This document shows positions 10,291-22,320 of a stretch of 64,000 nucleotides of DNA, piece by piece; position 1 is the first letter of the stretch; every line of letters begins with the position of its first letter. The position numbers and the translations under genes are program-made. The notes under the pieces were generated by a model, which was not told the origin of the DNA, made no database searches, and saw only the letters and a list, made by a program, of their open reading frames with translations. The stretch comes from Heterodera schachtii (taxonomy: Eukaryota; Nematoda; Chromadorea; Rhabditida; Heteroderidae): the NCBI GenBank assembly GCA_023374025.1, contig SIJG01000073.1, forward strand, positions 403,909 to 467,908, in the 5' to 3' direction.

Positions 10291-12699
10291 TTTATATTTT
10301 AATAATTCACTTCCTGGATTTTGTGAATTAAAGAAATAATATTTGTTTTTTTTTTCTATTTTTCCGGAAAACCATTCCTTTTTTTGTTTTGTGTTATCAG
10401 GAAATCACATAAAATTAAGAATAAAATATTGTAAAGTTAAATAAAATTAATACTTTTCAACATATATAGAGGGAATAAACATAAAATTCCGCTTATTAAA
10501 AAGCAAATTAACTAACGAAAACTAAAAATAATGAAGAATAATTAATAAAGTTACAAGTAATTAAAAAAATACTAATTGCTTTATTTAAAATTTGATTCAT
10601 TCAAATAATCGAGTCTTAGCCTAACGAGACACATCAAGTGACCCAAAACAAAATTTAGGGATATAAAATAATTTATTGTGCAAAAAGCAAACTAAAATTA
10701 TCTATCATAAAATGCATTAAAAGAAAAAAACAAATCCGCTAAATAAATGTAAAAATATTTTTATTTTTATTCCATTAAAAAAAATAAATTATAGCAGCAT
10801 TATGAGCAAGCATACAAATATGTTTACACAGAAAAAATCACAGTCGAAAACATAACAATCGTTGACGAAATGGCAAGTGCTGATATAACAATTATCTCCG
10901 AATGTTGCCAATTATAAGAGAAAATTTTTTTTTAATTTATTGTTTAAGTCTTTAATCGATTTTGTTGATTATATTTTATTTTTAATAAATTTTAATTTTG
11001 TTAATCTCTTTTTGTTATCTTATTTCAGATTTGCTCATATTAATATAGGGCAAGCTTATTTTAAAAAAATTTTAAATTTATTCTTCGGCGTATATTTTCG
11101 GGTTTTAACACTTTAAATTTCGATTTTTTACGGTTATTTCTTAATAGAGATCCTAAAAAATTATCATATTTGACGATGTGTGCCGGTTAAAATAGAATGA
11201 AACGTTGTTTTCTATAATTGATGAAGGGAAGGAACTTTATTAAAGATAAATTCTTTGTTATATTAATCATTGTTTTGTATTTTATTTTTTATTTTTCTAA
11301 CTTAATCTTGGTCTTGGCCAACACCAAATTTGAACAGTGTGAAAGCTCCATTTCTTGAAACGATTATTATTTTTAATTTTTTGGTATTCTTCTGCTGCTA
11401 TATATTATTTTCGAGAAGAGAATATTTTTGAAGTATAAAATAAAAAATTGGTGAACTTTAAAAAAGTTGTATGAAAATAAGTAATATTTCTGGCATAACT
11501 TAAGTCAAGTTTGATAATTTTATTTGATATTTGCAAGCTAAGAGAGAAATGATAATAAGAATGTAAAATTTGATTGTGTTTAACAAAATTGTGCCATGTT
11601 TGTCGAAAAAATCGCTAAAATGTCGGATTTTACGAAATATAACTTTAATTGTTTTTAAGAAAAATATAAAATTTTGTCAATTATATTGAAATTAATAAGA
11701 TAAAATATAAAATAAACATAATTCCGCATAAAAACGTGTAATTGCAATAAATCCAACTAAAAATAATAAGAATGTAAATTAAAGAGAAAATTTAAATATA
11801 ATATTATAAAAGTATTTCTAATTTTGCGAAAAATGGTAGTCAATGCGAGCTTGGACTCGAACTATTGAATTGTATTAATTATATTGAAAAGATAAATTTA
11901 GACAGTCAATAATATTGAAAATCGATAAAATTGTAAAATAATTTTAAAATTTATTCGATGAATATACGTAAATATTTTTAAGAACCTATAATAAAACTTA
12001 AATTTGGATATAAATAAATAAAAAAAATTTAAAAGTTATAAAAAGCGTGCTTGACTTTTTTTTACTTTAATACTTTTCATTTGAAACGAAAAAAATATTT
12101 TAATGTCCTCTAATTTAATTAGATTATACTAAAAAATATTGAAAACTCGACAATTAAAATAATGATATTAATTATTTATCATACCGAGAAAAAAGTGAGT
12201 AAAGAAAATTTTGCCATGTTCGAAAAAACGGACAATTAATTAAATAACCAAATTTTAAAACATTGTTGTATTTATACTTTGACCCAAAAATCAAATAAAT
12301 ACAATTTTTTAATTATTAAAATGTTTCATTTTTATTTAATTTCAATTTTTATTTATTGAAATGTAAAATAGAAAATTCAAAAATTTGTATGACAATAAAA
12401 AGGCTTAATTATACATTTTCATAAACAGACCACAAAAGCAATGATTTTTAATTAAATAGTGATTTAATAAATACCGGCAAAATAATTATTATATAATTGA
12501 GTAAAATTATAAAACCTCGATATAATTATATTTGAGTTTTAAATTTTACAACATCGTAAATATATTAAAGCTTAAACTCCATCAGCACATGGAACATTTG
12601 CACACGAGGACTTTTGAGGTTGTTTAGAGAAAATTATTAAAAAAAACAGAAATCCTAGCTGATCGCTATTGAATAAACAGTAATCCATTTGATGAAAAG
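10291..12699. other. AT-rich stretch with one exon-like island
   Basis: About 2.4 kb, A-rich on the top strand with a short T-rich part at 10.92-11.12 kb. The only coding-like piece is at 10795-10917. There, the plus strand reads ITVENITIVDEMASADITII up to a stop, and the minus strand reads a cysteine-rich frame (FGDNCYISTCHFVNDCYVFD) ending near a GTAAAC donor. Strand and identity are unresolved. The rest shows no repeats or RNA genes I can support. Confidence 0.35.
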
Positions 12700-14131
12700 A
12701 ATTAGCCAAAAAATTTATGAATTTATAAAGATTTATTAATAACTTTTTTACAAAGAGTGGACGGACATCTCCAAACGAAAATCAACAATGGCCAAATAAC
12801 TTGCCTAAAAAATCCTTAATTTTCATTTAAATTATCTAAACAAAAAATTAGTCATTTTTTAGTAAATAATTTAACATATTACAAATAAATTGAGAGTGTT
12901 ATCGAAATTAAATGCAAATCCGACCAAAATCATACTATTTATTTATTTGGGATTGAGTAAAAATTTTTGCTCAAAACTTCAAACAGAATTGCAGCTCATA
13001 AACTCTGAACAAAAACCTTGAAAAATTAAAAAAAGAATTTACAATCAATATTTGTAGAGAAAAGTCGCATAATTAAACACAAATTTCAAAAGAGAACATA
13101 AAATAATTTATTTAAAAATTAGAAACATATTTTTTTAATATTTAATATTTAGAATATGACTTAAATAATAACAAAGATAGAACTATATTTCCTTAAACAA
13201 TAAAAAAATTTTTGAACATAAATTCAACAGAAAATACTTAAATGAAAAAAGAATAAATTAACTGTACTTTATTTAATTCCATCTGGGCTTCTGAAGAAGA
13301 ACCGAATTGCGAGAAAATTAAAAGAAAACAATATTTTATAACAGAAAAACATAAAATTAAATTTTACTGCATAAAAAATACAACTGGAAAAATATTTAGA
13401 ACTCAAATATACAACATAATTATGACTTAATAAATATTTTTCTACAGTTTTTAGTTATATTAAATTCAATCTTCTAACACATATAAAAACTTATTTTGGG
13501 CTTTTGGCTAATAAAAACATATCTTTGAGCTTTTTGTCGTTTTTTGCCACATTTTTTGGCGATTTTATAAAATTAAATTTTTCATCGTTCGATATTTTCT
13601 CTTATTCAAATAATTGCTCTTCAAATCATTGATTCAAATCTATAATTAAATTTTTGACAAATACTTTTTAAAAATGAAGAATATGTTAAAATAAATAAAA
13701 ACAAATATTGAATGACCTTTTTCACATGTGTTTAATTAAAAATAAAAACGTAGTAAATGAAAAACTCTAATAAAATTTATTTTAAAAATCAAAAGATTAC
13801 AAACAATTATACGATTAATTAATTTTTAGATTAATCAAAAAATGAAAGCTTTTATAATAAAACATTTATTATAAAATAAGAATAAATAATGATGCACTAG
13901 CAAAATATTAAAAATGATTGAAAAGCACAAACGCCCTCATGGCGAAAAGAAAAGATTGCCGCTGAGCTCTTTCTTATATTATGAAAATTATTTTTTTTTT
14001 GTTGTAACTAATCGTTTATTTATATATATTATTAAAATTTGTTTTTTAATCTTAACGAAAATTTAAAAACATCCGGATTATATGAAGGTAAAATGGGTAT
14101 TATATAATAAAATTAACGTAAAACCCTTTAA

Positions 14132-14780
14132 TTAATGAATAGAGACCGGATTTTTATGTGCTAAAAATCCTGAAATATGTAATAAAATATGTGCTAAAAA
14201 TGCTGAAATATGTGCTAAAAACCCCCAAAAATGCCAAAATATGTGCTAAAATATGTGTTAAAAATTGAAAAAATAAGTGTGTTTTTGCATAAAAATTCCC
14301 AAAAATCTCATTCTTTATCATTTTTAGCCCATACAACGCAAATCAAATACATTTCGAAGTGTTTGGGGTAAAATTGTCTTTTTTTGATAAATCATTTCTA
14401 TAAATTGAAAGTTCCAGCAGAGAACTTCGAAATCCAATGACGAATTAATGAATTCGAGATTTCATTAGTTTCTACAATCGAAGAAAAAATTTTTTAATTT
14501 GAAAATTATGTTAATAATTAGGAAAAAAGTCGATTTTTAGGGGTGTATTTTTCAATTTTCTTGTATTTTTATTGCAAATTTTTCTCAAAAATGCCAAACC
14601 CCAAAATATGTGCTAACATATTTTATGTGCCAAAACGCCAAAATATGTGTTTTTATGTTTTTATAAGTCGCTCTAAATCAAAAATTGTTCGGAGATAATG
14701 CTATTTTTGGGCTTCTCTCGCCATAACTAAGCCGCAAAAAAAATATGTAAAAACATAAAAATCCGGTCTCTATTAATGAA
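14132..14780. mobile_element. hAT MITE, 633 bp, AATATGTGC subterminal repeats
   Basis: The element spans 14140-14772 with 20-bp perfect inverted ends (TAGAGACCGGATTTTTATGT) and the exact 8-bp target duplication TTAATGAA at 14132-14139 and 14773-14780. Near both ends the word AAATATGTGCTAAAA recurs many times, and its GTGCTAAAAA core also abuts the left inverted repeat. The related words and layout are seen at 18361, 37969, 45429, 46485 and 50492. No transposase is encoded. It lies inside the part of copy A that copy B lacks. Confidence 0.92.
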
Positions 14781-15056
14781 ACATTATAATTTACGGAATA
14801 AATCCGCGAATCATGTGAAATTGTATTTTATATCATATTAAAAATATAATACGGAATATTAAAGAATTTGAAAAAATTTAAAATTTATTTATATTTGAAT
14901 AAAATAAATTAAAGAGCGATAATTTTTTTAAATAGACAAAGTTTTGTAAAACACCTCGATAATATATTCTATAAAATAATAAATCGCATGACTAAACAAA
15001 AAAATGATTCATAATAAATATCGCTGAAAAATATCAAGAGAGAAATAAAATAAACC

Positions 15057-15170
15057 GTGGCACTAAGGAAACACGCCGAAGAACTCGCAATCGCCGAGAA
15101 TTGAACCGACAATTCGGCATCAAAATTGGGACCGAGAGCCCCCACAACGCGACGCCGCCATGAGTTAGTT
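15057..15170. pseudogene. GC-rich coding-like island (copy A), unidentified
   Basis: An island of roughly half G+C in otherwise AT-rich DNA, shared with copy B (60466-60652). On the minus strand one frame reads SWRRRVVGALGPNFDAELS and onward to FLSATVYF. Copy B shows the same start (SWRRRVVEALGSNFDAALS) but shifts frame because of a roughly 20-bp length difference. The plus strand is also partly open. Shared composition suggests an old exon duplicated with the segment. The frame difference means at least one copy is broken. I do not recognise the protein. Confidence 0.35.
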
Positions 15171-16387
15171 TGTTTCTTTATTCGTTTATTTTAAAAATTA
15201 AGTTTTAACTCTGTAATTATATCATTTAAAATTTTCAAATAATTTTAATTTATGGTTCAGACAATAAAAGGAAGATAATCATTTTTTCCCAAAAGAAAAC
15301 AAAGCGCAATAAAAATTATTCTTCCCATAATAAAAAAAAATTCCTGACGGGAGTAACGATAACGAAATTTCAAGTACATTAAAAGAAAAACGAAAATTGG
15401 TATTAAAGAATATGTCACTCGATTCGTATTCAAAAATACAGAAAACTGCAAATAGTATTTAAAAAATATATTTACAAAAAAACAATTGAAAAAACTGATT
15501 AAGGATGGGAAGATGAAAAAATCTCATTTGAGATGAAAATCACTTAATTCAAGAAATGACCAGCATTAATCCAATAATATAAATTATAGTGGTCTATTAC
15601 ATTATATTAGTAACAATTATAAAATAGCCATTTTACCAGATTTTAGCTAATTTTAAAGAATTTGAATGAATTTTTAAATTTAACCATTTGGAAGAAATTA
15701 AGTAATTATTTTCAAAAATTAATATTGAATTATTTTTCTATAAAATAAATTACATAGCAATAATTTTTTTTTAATTTTCGAAGTTTTGTAAAATAATTTC
15801 GCGATAATAATATTCTACAAAATAATAAATCGCATGACTAAACGAAAGCTATAAATTATATGGACTAAAAAACACCAAACTTCGACATAAAAGATTGACT
15901 AAAAGTAACAATAAAAATTAATAAATTCATTTAATTTTATAATTTCAGTAAATTTTCAAGTAAATTTTTTGTTGGAGACAGACAACAATTGAAATAAAAT
16001 AACATAAAATGACGTAAAAGGGAAAAGTCCAATGTTGATTTATAAATAATATTGAGAAAATGCTTATTTTGGTGTAGATTAAATATATTTATCTTTAACG
16101 AACGTTAAAGCGTATAAATAAAAATGTAAATTAATGATTTGCTTAAATATATATTATTTATAAAAAAAAGATTTATTTCATGATTGTTGGCATTTATAAT
16201 ATTTAAATATTGAAAAATTAAGATTTTTGCGAAAAATTTAAATTTAATATTTAATTTTCAACAATATATTAATTTTTTTATCCAATCGTGAATCTATTGA
16301 TATTGGAGTTTTGTGCAATGTCGCAGTAACAGTAGGCCTCATGAAATCTTTAATTAAAAAATAAAAGTTTTTAATTAAAAATATATA

Positions 16388-16563
16388 AGTGAACTTTTAA
16401 TTTTGTAAAAGAAACCCTAAAACCAAAATTGTCAAAGTTAATCCAGATTATGTATTTTATTTTCTTTACAATAATAGTGAACTATTAATTTTGTAAAAGA
16501 AACCCTAAAACCAAAATTGTCAAAGTTAATCCAGATTATGTATTTTATTATCTTTACAATAAT
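16388..16563 (+). repeat. 88-bp tandem duplication, two copies
   Basis: Units 16388-16475 and 16476-16563 are nearly identical (AGTGAACTATTAATTTTGTA, then AAACCCTAAAACCAAAATTG, ending CTTTACAATAAT). Copy B of the segmental duplication has one recognisable counterpart near 63055-63150. The local doubling therefore seems to have arisen after the segments split, or was lost in B. Confidence 0.9.
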
Positions 16564-17485
16564 ATAAGTATTTTAATAAATTTAATTAAATCTGGGCCAG
16601 AAATAAAAATAAAACAATTTAATTAGAAGATTAAAAAATATTAAAAATAATTATAAATATTTTTTCATTAAAACGATGCTGTTTTAAATGGAAAGAAGAA
16701 TTAAAAAAAACAAACACTATTTTTCTAACCTAAGTCGCTACAGGTATTAACAATGGATATACCATGCAGAATATAAAATATTTAGTTTTAAAATCAAAAA
16801 TAAAACGAAATAATGAAGCACAAATAAACTAATTGCTTACCCTCATTCATTCTCTAAAGCTTTTTGATTTTTAAATCTTAAATAATAAAGCCATAGAATC
16901 AAAATATCAGTTGAAATAATCAAAAGGTTGGTTTAATTACCCTAGTTCACTCAAGTACCCCGAACGTGGGAGAGAATTGAATAAAAAAATTGGCTAAAGT
17001 ATGCTTAAAATTTATAGGTAAAAGAAGTTTTAATAATTAAACACAAAAAACTACCCTTTTGTGGAACAGCAATAAAAGAGAATAATAAAAATATTATTAT
17101 AATTCTAAAAAATTTTTTACACTTATTTACTGAAAATTTTACAAACAAAAATTTATGTTGTTAAAGTGGGTGTATATATATATATATTCAAATGAAATAT
17201 TATAATTTTTATGATTAAAAAATGAATTTCGGTAATTATATAATTTAGAATAAAAGAATAGAGAAAATATGAAAAAGATTACTTGTATATCTGGCTCAAA
17301 ATCTGCATGCAAATATAAATTATCTCTATTCAGTTTTAGTGAAATTTTTGAAGAAATTTAAAATTATAATTATTTTAAAGATTTATTGTATAAATATAAA
17401 AATAAAATTAGTAAATTAAAATTATTCTTATTTCTAAATTTCCTATTTTTTGTGCAGTCTTATTAATCACATAAATATTTAAAAT

Positions 17486-18352
17486 TTGAAAAATCTTAAG
17501 ATACGAAGTATGAAAATGAAAATAAAATATAGAATTCTAATAAATATATAATAATATTGTAATACAACCTAGATGTAATTAATGATGATTATATTCAATT
17601 AAAGAAATACATTAAGAACGAAAAGTTTTTAATTCCTAGATTTATTTCAAAACAGCAAAAAAAAAATATAATCAAAAAAATTAATGCTTAATATCATAAA
17701 TATATTTTTACTTGGGTAAACATAAAAGAACATTTTAATAATATTATTAAGCATATTAATTATGAATTTTGTCAGGTGAAATGCAAAAGGCTTACGCGTT
17801 TCTTTTTCTCGTTTTAGCATGCCATTTAAAAAATTAAAACTTGTTCCAAAAAATATGGACACTGATGGAAAACCACATGAGCAAAATAAAATAATTATGA
17901 ATATATAAAACGTAAAAATTTAAAAAAATCAAAATTATGAAAAAAAAAAAAATTAAATGCGAAAGTTATTTTATGAAACCTAAAACTTTGCAATTTAATG
18001 CAAAAAAAAAAAAAATTAACAAAAATTTTAAGTCATTTAATAATAAAAATATATCAAATCAATCTTTTTTGAAAATTATTAAAAAATCTACATAAGATCT
18101 ATAATTCGTAAAAAAATGTATAAATAATTATAAGCATGAGTTTAAATAAAAATAAGCGGAATAAAAATAAAAAAGTAAATTAAAAACTGTTTTACCAAAA
18201 TTATTCTTTTGAATAAAGCTAACTCAGCGACATTAAATAAAACCCAAAAAACCCCCAATAAATGTTTAATTAAAAAATTAAATGAAAAAACACAAAAAAG
18301 TATTTGAAAATACATGAAGTTTTATTTTATACCTGATAAATTAATGCGTCGT
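17486..18352. other. AT-rich stretch, nothing recognised
   Basis: Mostly A-rich sequence with homopolymer runs. A short TA microsatellite lies upstream near 17170. No terminal repeats, exon-like island or RNA gene is seen. Confidence 0.5.
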
Positions 18353-18963
18353 CTGATTAGCAGGGATCATTTTTTTATGTAAGAAAAATCGCGAAATATG
18401 TAAATAAAATATGTATAAAAAACACTGAAATATGTATGAAACATGTACAAAAATCCAGGAATATGTATTAAATATGTAAATAAAATTTTTTAAATAGCGA
18501 GTTTTTTTGGAAAAAATTCTTTCTAAAGGGTGCATTTGGCACAAACTGCCATAAAAATTACCTAAATAAGATTAGAATCATTTTTTAATATTTTAAAAAT
18601 TAATTTTTGATATCCCATTTTTGAAAAAAAACTATTTTTTGGGGCACATTTTCAAAAAAAAATTTTTACAAAAAATTTCTATAAATTCTCAAAATTGAAA
18701 AAATTGCGAAATTTTGGATATATTTGGGGGCATTCAATAAATGCAAAATATGTACCAAAAAATGCGAAAAAGTCCAAAATATGTATTAAAAATGTACATA
18801 TGTAATATGTAGAAAAACCCAGAAATATGTAAAAATATGTAAATAAAAGTCCCGATTTTGTTCGCAAACACAAAAAAGAAAGTGTTTTTCTTACTAATTA
18901 GAGCATGGAGTAGCCAGGAAAAAAACATGTATTTACATTAAAAAAATGATCCCTGCTGATTAG
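18353..18963. mobile_element. hAT MITE, 595 bp, AAATATGTA subterminal repeats
   Basis: The element spans 18361-18955, with ends CAGGGATCATTTTTTTA and TAAAAAAATGATCCCTG and the exact target duplication CTGATTAG at 18353-18360 and 18956-18963. Repeated AAATATGTA words flank both ends. Its right third (AAATAAAAGTCCCGATTTTG, then CCAGGAAAAAAA) is clearly homologous to the right end of the element finishing at 37969, so the two belong to one family. No coding capacity. Confidence 0.92.
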
Positions 18964-20300
18964 CAATGAAGCCAAAATTGGACTGGGTCAAGCTTATTAA
19001 AGTCTAATCAATTTGGTTTTATAATTCATAATTTTAGATATCAATAATTAGAGATGATTGCGAAATATCATTAATTAGAATAAAAAAAAATAATTATTTC
19101 AAATGATAAGAATTTTTTAAAATTTTGCAAATAAAAATTTTTTAATTTCCATCTTTACATTAATTCTCAAAGCTTAACAAATCAAAGAATTAAAAAAAAG
19201 TACAAGAAAAATGGTGAAATAAATTAATACATATGAATTGCTTATGCACTTTAAAATTTATCAACAAAGAATAGTGTCATTCACTACTTCAAAAATGGAG
19301 TAACATGGCACTCCTTAAAATGAGAATTTGTTAAAACAAGAGTGCCATGCATTCCTTTTAAAAACTTAATAATTCAAGAATTAAAAAAGCTATTTTTCTA
19401 ACCAAGTCATAGCTTAACTCACATTTAAACTCAATCAATTACTATATATTAAATAATTTTGCAAGTTTAAAAAGGCTAAAGAAGTTTCAGATCATTAGAA
19501 AAATGTAAAAGCAAACAAAAAATCTGAAAATGGCAATACCAAAATAGACAAAATAACTGAAATCAATCAAAGAGAAACTTGGAGCGTACTTTGAACGGAA
19601 AAGATAGTATTTAACTAGTTTTTACGAGTAAAATAAGTAAAAGTTGTCAATAAAATCAACGAAGTAAATATATTTCTAAAAATAAAAGTTGTGAATAAAA
19701 ATGAAAAGTTAAAGAATGGTGCAAGAAATTTTTTTTTTGTTTTATAAGTTTTTAAAGGTCTTAAAATTAAACTAAATTATCAAAAAAACGAAGCTATAAA
19801 GATAAAAATAATGAACATATTTTTAAAGAAACAAAATGAAGTAAAATTTATAAATCATAATTGAATAAGATAAATAAACATTTTATTTAACAAAAAAAAT
19901 TCAACAATGAAAACCCAAAATATATGGGATGAATTATTTTTAATAAAAGTTAGAAGACTAGAAAAAAGGAATTTAAATCCTATTACGATTCCTAATAACA
20001 AAATAATGAACATTTAAATTTGATAATAAAAAAATTAATAATAAAATAATAAATCATCATATAGTTATAATATTTACATTAATTAAAACCTTTTAAAATA
20101 TTGAAATAAAAAACTACAATAAATTTTTGAAATTAAAAAGTTTGAAAACCTTATTTTGAAAAACCGTAATGTTACATAAGATTTAATAAAATCATAAACA
20201 TTAATTTGTTTAGAAAAACTGTTAGCAAATACCACATAAATATAAATATTTAACTCGAAACAATCAAAAATAATAACTTACAAAAACTTGCCTTATAACA
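18964..20300. other. A-rich stretch with a small inverted repeat
   Basis: An imperfect palindrome at about 19300-19362 pairs GGAGTAACATGGCACTC with GAGTGCCATGCATTCC around a short spacer. It may be a small MITE remnant or a chance hairpin. No other structure is supported. The region ends where the strand composition flips from A-rich to T-rich. Confidence 0.4.
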
Positions 20301-20509
20301 ATTTCAAACATTACTGTAAATCAAATAAACTAGCGAAAACATTTACAAATTTTTACTATTACTTCTTTATTAGAAAATTTAATCATTCAACAAAAACTCT
20401 CATTTTCAAATTGTTATCGTCTGAAGTAATTTTTATTTTTTATTTTTTGTTGGTTTTCTTTAAAATTTGTATTTTTCTTGCAATTTTTGAGATCTCTCTT
20501 TTTATATAA

Positions 20510-22267
20510 TGCTTATAAGAATTAAATTGATTCAACTTTTTAAAGATTTAAATTAGAAACTAATTTTATATTTTAATTATATATTATTTCCCTCAAGAAT
20601 TTAAATATAAATTAATTTTTTCAAACCAATTTGTAATATTAAATTAACTTTCATCATACATACGGTTAATAATAAATAAAGAATCCGTAAAACTGTACCT
20701 AAATTGATTTTGATAATAAGAATTTTTATCACACATTAAAATTTAATAAAAATTGCGAACTTATATAACAATAATACAAACAATATGTTGAACGATGTGT
20801 ACTTCCGAACTATAAACTTATTGTTTTAATTCTCGTATTGAAATTTACATTTTTTAAATTAAAAGAAAAACAATATTCAACTATTCATATATTTATTATT
20901 GAAAAAATAAAAAAAATGTGTCAAATTTTATATTTAAATTTCCTTCAGGCCAGAATTCTTAGCTTTTAAACAATGTTTCTCTTAATTTTTTATACATTAA
21001 ATGTTGTAAATTATTTGTTTAGTAAATAAGATTAACTTTGTGCTTCCGATAAGAAAGTAATTTTTCATCATTTTAAAAAACAAATTTTTCATTTAATATA
21101 CTTTTTGATAGTGAAGGAAATTTTAACTAATTGTTTCCGTGCTCAGTCATAAGTTTTTTTTTACAAGGTTTGAGCAATTATTTTTTAATTTTGTTAATAA
21201 TACGCATCATGATCTCTTTTCTTATATTGTAAACTTCATTAATTGTTGATTCTTTTTGTGGTTGTGTTTATTAATTTAATATAATAAATTTCTACTAGAC
21301 ATATTGATTTAATTAATTATTCTTCTAAATGCTAATTTAATTTTACGCTTGATGTTTCTAATTTGTTAATATTTAAACTTAATAATTATTTTCAAGCAGT
21401 AATTTGTTGTCATAATTCAATTTTCCATTTGGCTTGTATGATCAGAAATAATAAATTAAATCTTAAATTATTTTTATTATATGAATGTATTACAATACAT
21501 ATGAATTCCTTAGCTTATATCGTTGCCGGGGCAACTTTTTGATTAACACTTTTAGTTGCAGCATAACATCTTAAGCTATTTTTTAATAGTGAAACTAAAA
21601 ATCTTAAAATTTATTTTTATGTTGATTATCTATTCATATCTGATATTTAATATATAACATATATAAATTCCTTTTTTATATAAAAAAATTATTATATGGC
21701 TTGAACTAATTATGAAAATTTATGTCAGTCAATTTTTATAATTTCTTGTATTGAAGGCGTGATCTCACTTATGTTTGCGATGATTTCTTCTATTTTCTTA
21801 TAAAAGTTTATCATATTCTGCATTCTAATTTTGCCGTGTTTCCTTACCTTTTTGTAGTTTGTGCACTTTATTAATTTGAAATTGTTATTTTTGGTGAGCT
21901 TTTGTTTTTCTAATGCTTTTATAATTATATTTTATTTTATATTATTTTTAATTTATTTTATATCTCCGATTATTTAATATAGGTATGCATTATGTATCAT
22001 TGTTTATGTATCATTTATTATTTAACCAGTTATATTATTTTTAAAACTATAAATTTTTAAATCATGTAATTGATATTTTCGAAAAATATAATAATATTAA
22101 TTTTTTCTTTAATTTTTGGTTTTTTTAAAAGCTAAATATTAGAATGACTAATTTTTAATGTTATTTGGTTTATTTCCAAAAATTTTATTAAAAATGATTT
22201 ATTTAAATATGTTTTTCTTTGTTTACAAAAATCATAGCTTTTTTTATTGAAATCCCTTTTGTTGTAG
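20510..22267. other. T-rich stretch, nothing recognised
   Basis: No terminal repeats, RNA gene or coding island beyond short chance frames. A brief GC patch (GTTGCCGGGGCAAC near 21523) is an isolated 5-6 bp palindrome. Confidence 0.45.
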
Positions 22268-22320
22268 AGCTTACTGATGCTGTTCTAGCTGTTGCTCATT
22301 CATTCGTCATTTTCAATTTT
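22268..22320 (+). CDS. Possible internal exon (53 nt), unidentified
   Basis: A 53-nt segment is bounded by a pyrimidine-rich acceptor (CTTTTGTTGTAG) and a GTAATA donor. In phase it reads LTDAVLAVAHSFVIFNF, a hydrophobic helical-looking peptide. It is on the plus strand, as expected if the T-rich block is intronic sense sequence. In such AT-rich DNA GT/AG pairs are frequent, so this remains a candidate with no recognisable product. Confidence 0.25.

Larger units (their letters stand above)
12700..17485 (+). repeat. Segmental duplication, copy A
   Basis: This segment is collinear and in direct orientation with copy B (59494-63395). Shared landmarks include GAAGAAGAACCGAATTGC, CCGTGGCACTAAGGAAACAC, CAGACAATAAAAGGAAGATA, ATTATAGTGGTCTATTA and TTACTTGTATATCTGGCTCA. 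Point differences and small indels are frequent. Copy A has extra sequence at about 13450-14792, including a 633-bp hAT element, that copy B lacks. Copy B has two insertions that copy A lacks. Most of it is non-coding. Confidence 0.9.

Noticed and set aside
11840..11875. tRNA-like GTTCGAGTCC on the minus strand
   Set aside because: The bases on either side of the loop do not pair, so no T-stem exists.
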